Shown: one piece after another, positions 7,120 to 10,351 of the stretch
Layout: each line of letters begins with the position of its first letter
How positions within the stretch are numbered: position 1 is the first letter of the stretch
Assembly (NCBI GenBank): GCA_002372235.1
Contig: DFJI01000033.1
Span: 4,591-14,941, forward strand
DNA length: 10,351 bases
Direction: 5' to 3'
Source: Prevotella sp. UBA3675
GTDB lineage: Bacteria > Bacteroidota > Bacteroidia > Bacteroidales > Bacteroidaceae
The notes under the pieces: model-generated
Database searches by the model: none
Told to the model about the DNA's origin: nothing
The model's input: only the letters and a program-made list of their open reading frames with translations
Translations under genes and position numbers: made by a program

Positions 7120-7335
7120 AGTCTCCCCCACGCATTTTCCTTCAACACGGAACGACAAAAAGTCACATACCAGTTATAACGTCTCTGATAGCCATATCCG
7201 TTTGACTGCAATGTGAGCACCGCTTCTATTTGCCCCCACCATCCATACGTCATCGTATCGAACCCGTAGGCAAAGTAGTTGTCGTAGCCCGTATAGGTAT
7301 GGTCTTCGCTGAAGGTCAGCAGCGCCATAATTTGC
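7120..7335 (-). pseudogene. Eroded partial copy of the lipocalin-like gene at 7544-8185
   Basis: Positions 7162-7322 align without gaps to 7806-7966 of the neighbouring gene, with 150 of 161 bases identical by my count. Translated on the minus strand, the fragment matches residues 74-127 of the neighbour (LLTFSEDHTYTGYDNYFAYG... to NWYVT) with two amino-acid changes. Fainter similarity continues past an insertion of about four codons (LKENAWG against LTGNALG). On the 5' side a one-base insertion at 7323-7325 shifts the frame and the signal peptide half is missing. A 79-codon open frame remains (7089-7328), but its end runs antisense into the GH27 gene, and it has neither a secretion signal nor a recognisable promoter. 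I read it as a pseudogene. The 424 bp between GH27 and the intact gene otherwise hold no recognisable gene: 7336-7543 is AT-rich with only a short inverted repeat. Confidence 0.7.
7162..7322. repeat. Direct repeat, copy 1 (partner 7806-7966)
   Basis: A 161-bp direct repeat about 93% identical to 7806-7966, with 11 substitutions and no gaps, in the same orientation. It is the well-conserved part of the partial gene copy. Recombination between the two copies would remove 644 bp including most of the second half of the intact gene. Confidence 0.8.
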
Positions 7336-7419
7336 TCATACCTTTACGATGGCTAAAAGAATTCGCTATACTGTTTAATAGAATCACACAACAACTCTTT
7401 TAGGTTATAACAGAACTTT

Positions 7420-7439
7420 TGGAAAAGAAATCTTTTCCA
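7420..7439. repeat. Short perfect inverted repeat
   Basis: Nine complementary base pairs (arm TGGAAAAGA and its complement TCTTTTCCA) flank a two-base centre. It lies in a stretch without genes. No T run follows on either strand, so it is not a normal intrinsic terminator; it could be a protein-binding dyad or chance in AT-rich sequence. Confidence 0.35.
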
Positions 7440-7543
7440 TACGGTGGTCATTTAATCCATGCCTTTTATGCTTTATTGGCGAAAAAATCTCATTCTGTGG
7501 ATATAGACCGCCACCACATGCACAGCATAACTATATGAATCAC

Positions 7544-8185
7544 TCATTGTCCAACGATCACTTTGTATGACAGGACAGAATTGCTGGCAGCTACATATTT
7601 CTGAACATAAGTCTGGCCTGCTTTCAGTCCCACAAGCTGATTGTTCTCAATTGCAACCACCACCCCGTCGGCGAACGTGAAGGAGTCACCTTCTCCACAT
7701 CCCAATCTTCCGCCCACTTGCACCCTCAGCGGTTCCTGTTGCACCTTGAAGTAAGTGAACGGCCCCATCATCGTCATGACCCCTAGAGCATTCCCCGTCA
7801 GTTCCGTCACATACCAGTTATACCGTCGCTGATAGCCATAGCCATTCGACTGCAAAGTGAGCATCGCTCCTATCTGTCCCCACCATCCATACGTCATCGT
7901 ATCGAATCCGTAGGCAAAGTAGTTGTCGTAGCCCGTATAGGTATGGTCTTCGCTGAAGGTCAGCAGTTCATAATATCCCTGCTCTTGTTTTCCCCAGAGC
8001 CATGCCCCCGTTAGGGATGCTTCCCCCTCCTGTTCTTCTTTATTAATAAAGGTCACGCTGTCAATCCGAGACAGATGCACATCCTGCACGCCCCCATCTC
8101 TGTAGTGTATCCTCATCGCATTTTGTGCCAGCAAGGCCGTACTACAGAACAGCAGCGAAAGAATCAAGCCAAGTTTCATTTTCAT
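7544..8185 (-). CDS. Small exported protein, lipocalin-like middle and Big_2-like end, function unknown
   Basis: The 213-residue product starts with a signal peptide (MKMKLGLILSLLFCSTALLAQ, cleavage near residue 20-21; LLFC is not a good lipobox). Residues 24-46 (MRIHYRDGGVQDVHLSRIDSVTF) are the short motif often found just after the signal peptide of secreted Prevotella/Bacteroides proteins. Residues 57-148 (SLTGAWLWGK, LLTFSEDHTYTGY, NWYVTEL, FTYFKVQ) have the look of a lipocalin-like beta-barrel domain of Bacteroidota. Residues about 152-212 (GDSFTFADGVVVAIENNQLVGLKAGQTYV) resemble a bacterial Ig-like Big_2 domain. Ligand and role are not known. ATG 8185 and ATG 8179 are both possible starts: AAGG sits 7 nt before the second, which is better spacing. 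A promoter -7 box lies at 8262-8269. A partial copy follows it downstream (7120-7335). Confidence 0.75.
   Translation of the reverse strand: MKMKLGLILSLLFCSTALLAQNAMRIHYRDGGVQDVHLSRIDSVTFINKEEQEGEASLTGAWLWGKQEQGYYELLTFSEDHTYTGYDNYFAYGFDTMTYGWWGQIGAMLTLQSNGYGYQRRYNWYVTELTGNALGVMTMMGPFTYFKVQQEPLRVQVGGRLGCGEGDSFTFADGVVVAIENNQLVGLKAGQTYVQKYVAASNSVLSYKVIVGQ
7806..7966. repeat. Direct repeat, copy 2 (partner 7162-7322)
   Basis: This is the matching segment inside the intact gene, encoding the conserved core of the lipocalin-like domain. It is identical to copy 1 at about 150 of 161 positions. Confidence 0.8.
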
Positions 8186-8261
8186 ACCTTCAACCAGTTT
8201 CCTACGTTTAACAATAACCTTTCAGTAGCGTAATTAGAATCTAAGAGTTCGTTATTTTTTG

Positions 8262-8269
8262 CAAAGTTA
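8262..8269 (-). promoter_or_regulatory. -7 box upstream of the lipocalin-like gene
   Basis: TAACTTTG on the minus strand fits the TAnnTTTG consensus, in the frequent context TTTTTTCGTAACTTTGC. No TTG occurs at the usual 19-21 nt spacing; that position is occupied by the arm of the inverted repeat at 8283-8320. The leader before ATG 8185 would be about 70 nt. Confidence 0.55.
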
Positions 8270-8282
8270 CGAAAAAACGAGT

Positions 8283-8320
8283 ACAATGCGAAAGAAAATC
8301 GGGTTTTTCTTTCGCATTGT
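8283..8320. repeat. Perfect 16-bp inverted repeat overlapping the promoter -33 region
   Basis: The arms 8283-8298 (ACAATGCGAAAGAAAA) and 8305-8320 are perfect reverse complements around a six-base loop (TCGGGT). On the minus strand the hairpin is followed after five bases by six T residues (8277-8272), so it could terminate the efflux operon that ends at 8584. It also covers the -33 region of the lipocalin-like gene promoter and could be an operator. In the 8186-8583 gap I see no gene, only this dyad, the -7 box, a small C5/G5 hairpin (8382-8398) and the larger palindrome at 8421-8524. Confidence 0.65.
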
Positions 8321-8420
8321 CAAGTGAGTAACTTCAACTCTGGAATTTCAAGTAGAGTCATAGATGGTGAAGGGAAAGATGCCCCCAAGACGAGGGGGAG
8401 AAGTGTCTCAATTTGCGGGG

Positions 8421-8524
8421 TGATTTAGGCCGTTTCAGAATAAGCAGCTACAGCGGATTACATAATCGGCTATAGCGGACTATATAATCCGCTATAGCTG
8501 CTTATACTCAGTCAGCCTAAATGA
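8421..8524. repeat. Large imperfect palindrome containing three 22-nt tandem units
   Basis: The inner arms 8441-8460 and 8485-8504 are complementary at 19 of 20 positions, with a 24-nt centre. The outer arms 8421-8440 and 8505-8524 pair at 14 of 20, and weaker complementarity seems to continue to about 8407 and 8538. Three direct units with 22-nt spacing start at 8447, 8469 and 8491; units 1 and 2 share 18 of 22 bases, and units 2 and 3 carry the palindromic octamer GCTATAGC. It begins 60 nt past the stop of the TolC-family gene. It may be a folded 3' end of the efflux mRNA, a REP-like or MITE-like element, or a regulator site; no T run follows directly on either strand. Confidence 0.7.
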
Positions 8525-8583
8525 GCCCGAAATATAAGATGAAAGGCACCGAAGAATGGGCTGTATTTCACCATGAAATCAGG

Positions 8584-10002
8584 CTATTCGCCAATGCTCT
8601 GCTGATAATCCAAGAGACGGTTGTGATAGTTGGCCTGGGCATCGGTGCGCTTGTCAAGGGCCTGCTGATAGAGGAGCTGGGCCTGAAGGAGGTCGCTCAT
8701 CGTACAGGTGCCGGCCTTATAGAAGTTGCGGTTCAGCCGAAGGTTCTCCTCGGCCTGTTCCACGCCCTGAAGAGCCAACTGAGTCTGCTGCCAGGCCTCC
8801 TGCACATCGTTCCAGGCTTTCTGCATGCGGATGTGGAGGAGGACTGAGGTGTCGTCGAGCTGCTCCTCGGCCTTGCGCTGCTCTATCTTGCGGCGCTTAA
8901 TGGCATGCGCCCCACCCCACCAGTCGCTCAGCGGCACACTGACGGTGGCGAAGATCATGCCGAAGGAATGGTTCTGCTTGCCCCGCGAAGCATCGAAGAA
9001 CGACTTGTCGAGCAGATTATGATAGTTGTAGCCTGCCCCCACGCCCAGTGCAGGCAGGTTCTTGCCCACTTCCATCCTGCGCTGCAGGCGAGTGGCCTCA
9101 ACCTGTTTCTCCAACAGCTTGTATTCGGGCAGTGAGCTGAGCGTGCCTTCTGAAGGCGAAGGCATGAGGACAGTATCGTCCGAAGGGGGAGCGAGCGTGA
9201 AAAGCGTGTCGGACAGGCCGCAGTGATGCGCCAGGGTGAGCTTCAGGATAGAGATGGCGTTCTGGAGTGTCAGTTTTTGGCTCTGCACGTCGTTCTGCCG
9301 CAACTGCACTTGCAGCAGGTCGTTGCGCATGGCCACGCCAGCCTTCACGGCAGCGCTGACATCCTTGCATATATCGGCCAAGAGCCTCTCAACGGTGCAT
9401 ACGGTACGCATCTTTTCGTCGAGCGCGATGAGCTGCCAGTAATACTGTGTGGTGGTGCGGTTGACCTCGTTCTCAGAGAGTTTCAGTTTCAGTCGGCTCA
9501 CGTCCTCACCCACCCGTGCCAGCCGGTTGCCGTTGACAATCTGTCCTCCGGCAAAGACGGGCTGCACAGCCATGAGGCTGGCAATGGCACCGTTTTTCAG
9601 CAGCGTGAAGCTCATGGGATTGCCGATGGTCCCCAGCGAGGCCATTGTCTCTGCCGGCAATGCAGCTTGAGCCATGGTCTGTGCGTCAGCCACCACCTCG
9701 GCAGGGATGGTCTTCAGGAAGGAGGCATTCTCGGTGGCGAGGATGTCCTTGGGGTTGAGCTCCATCTCGGCCATGCCCTTATTGGTGGTGAACCACAAGC
9801 CAGTGGCTTTCACGTTGGGGAAATACTTGGTGAAAGCCTCGCGCCGCTGTTGACGGGCAGCATCGATGTCGTGACGGGCAGCACGCAAGCTGTTGTTGTG
9901 AGCACGGGCTGAGTCGAGCATCTGCTCTAACGTGTATGCTCTTTGGGCTGTGAGATTTACGCAGCAGACGGTGCAAAGAGCGATAGCTATGATCTTCTTC
10001 AT
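8584..10002 (-). CDS. TolC-family outer membrane efflux protein (OEP)
   Basis: The 472-residue product has a signal peptide (MKKIIAIALCTVCCVNLTAQ) and the duplicated outer-membrane-efflux layout of TolC-type channel subunits, which form a trimeric outer membrane barrel and periplasmic tunnel for RND pumps. The first repeat begins YTLEQMLDSARAHNNSLRAAR (23-43), with the strand motif MAVQPVFAGGQIVNGNR (144-160) followed by long helices. The second repeat starts around LPEYKLLEKQVEA (291-303), with VSVPLSDWWGGAHAIKRRK (354-372) and FYKAGTCTMSDLLQAQLLY (427-445). The long polar helices are rich in A, Q, L and K. The length is normal for the family. It starts 16 nt after the stop of the RND permease gene, so the two are one operon and presumably one pump; substrate is unknown. 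Confidence 0.9.
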   Translation of the reverse strand: MKKIIAIALCTVCCVNLTAQRAYTLEQMLDSARAHNNSLRAARHDIDAARQQRREAFTKYFPNVKATGLWFTTNKGMAEMELNPKDILATENASFLKTIPAEVVADAQTMAQAALPAETMASLGTIGNPMSFTLLKNGAIASLMAVQPVFAGGQIVNGNRLARVGEDVSRLKLKLSENEVNRTTTQYYWQLIALDEKMRTVCTVERLLADICKDVSAAVKAGVAMRNDLLQVQLRQNDVQSQKLTLQNAISILKLTLAHHCGLSDTLFTLAPPSDDTVLMPSPSEGTLSSLPEYKLLEKQVEATRLQRRMEVGKNLPALGVGAGYNYHNLLDKSFFDASRGKQNHSFGMIFATVSVPLSDWWGGAHAIKRRKIEQRKAEEQLDDTSVLLHIRMQKAWNDVQEAWQQTQLALQGVEQAEENLRLNRNFYKAGTCTMSDLLQAQLLYQQALDKRTDAQANYHNRLLDYQQSIGE

Positions 10003-10018
10003 TTTTAGCTTTTTACCT

Positions 10019-10351
10019 TTACTTCATTGAAACTTTCCAATACACCACTGGCAGCATAGTGACCACCATGATGAGCGAGCCTATGCCTCCGGCAAAGATG
10101 GTGACGCCCACAGGCATCCAGAAACTGGACTGCGCGATGATCATGGGCACCACGCCTACAGCCGTGGTGGCAGTGGTCAGGAAGATGGGCACCATTCGGC
10201 GCTTGCCGGCATCGTAGGCAGCCTGGCGCACGGCTTCATTATAGGCCGTGCGATCTACCGTCCAGTCGCCATGCTCTGCAATATATGCCTTCATCAGGTC
10301 GTTGGCATGCTCAAAGATAAGAATCTCATTGCGCATGATCATGCCCATGAG
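10019..10351 (-). CDS. RND efflux permease, C-terminal end (cut by window edge)
   Basis: The frame is open from the window edge to TAA at 10019, giving the last 110 residues or so of an AcrB/HAE1-type resistance-nodulation-division inner-membrane pump. Visible family features are the helix MGMIMRNEILIFEHAND, the cytoplasmic EAVRQAAYDAGKRRMVPIFLTT segment, TTATTAVGVVPMIIA, and the final helix PVGVTIFAGGIGSLIMVVTMLPVVYW, matching the last three transmembrane helices of the family. The stretch MVPIFLTTATTAVGVVPM is the usual RP(I/L)-x-(M/L)-T-x-x-T segment. The protein ends with a short KVSMK tail. It exports unknown substrates using proton motive force together with the TolC-family protein immediately downstream; a membrane-fusion-protein gene is expected outside the window. 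Confidence 0.9.
   Translation of the reverse strand, partial: LMGMIMRNEILIFEHANDLMKAYIAEHGDWTVDRTAYNEAVRQAAYDAGKRRMVPIFLTTATTAVGVVPMIIAQSSFWMPVGVTIFAGGIGSLIMVVTMLPVVYWKVSMK

Noticed and set aside
7089..7328. The 79-codon frame as an expressed small protein
   Set aside because: It lacks the signal peptide and N-terminal half of its paralog, has a frameshift at the 5' side, and its last residues come from antisense GH27 sequence. It is better read as a pseudogene.
7482..7518. Possible minus-strand terminator (TGTGG/CCACA arms followed by a T run) after the lipocalin-like gene
   Set aside because: The stem is only five base pairs with a 13-nt loop, and the T run starts 8 nt later. Too weak to call.
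7385..7527. Short plus-strand open frame of about 45 codons (starting near VITELLEKK) in the gap
   Set aside because: It has no start codon of quality, no promoter and no recognisable motif; its length is expected by chance in this AT-rich stretch.
8447..8512. CRISPR-like array
   Set aside because: The 22-nt units are contiguous and degenerate, with no spacers, and no cas gene is present.

Overview
The window looks like the chromosome of a gut or rumen member of the Bacteroidota, most likely a Prevotella/Segatella-type organism. The grounds are the repeated TAnnTTTG promoter -7 boxes, A-rich leaders instead of strong Shine-Dalgarno sites, C-terminal tails resembling type IX secretion sorting domains on secreted proteins, a GH27 enzyme of Bacteroidota type, and an Rpn/PD-(D/E)XK protein starting with the NPYTDFGFKKLF motif. 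The genus is an inference; no rRNA or marker tree is available here.

Layout. Positions 1-226 (minus) hold the start of an Rpn-family gene whose nuclease core is missing; it has its own promoter (261-291). A hairpin terminator (278-302) separates it from an SLC13/DASS-type permease (323-1837, minus). Next, same strand, come a threonylcarbamoyl-AMP synthase (1868-2440) and a secreted CotH-kinase / ricin-lectin / sorting-tail protein (2497-4503). These three minus-strand genes have short gaps and no visible internal promoter, so they may be co-transcribed. A 120-bp divergent promoter region (4504-4623) serves the CotH gene on the minus strand and, on the plus strand, a secreted GH27 alpha-galactosidase-like enzyme with NPCBM-like modules (4624-7119).

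Downstream of the GH27 gene is a gene-poor stretch (7120-7543) with a decayed partial copy of the next gene. That gene (7544-8185, minus) is a small exported protein with a lipocalin-like middle and a Big_2-like end. Its upstream region (8186-8583) has a -7 box, a perfect 16-bp inverted repeat, and a large imperfect palindrome built on three 22-nt tandem units. The window closes with the distal end of a minus-strand RND efflux operon: a TolC-family outer membrane protein (8584-10002), preceded by the 3' end of an RND permease (10019-10351, cut by the window edge).

How the genes fit. CotH protein and GH27 share a promoter region and both carry secretion signals, suggesting a small surface or secreted glycan-related unit, though no SusC/SusD pair is present. 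The RND and TolC genes form a standard tripartite efflux module. The parts most worth a second look are the nuclease-less Rpn gene, the eroded paralog fragment whose differences are mostly synonymous, the palindromic 22-nt repeat element, and the NPCBM-like repeats that seem to split the GH27 C-terminal domain. I saw no complete novel defence or mobile system.
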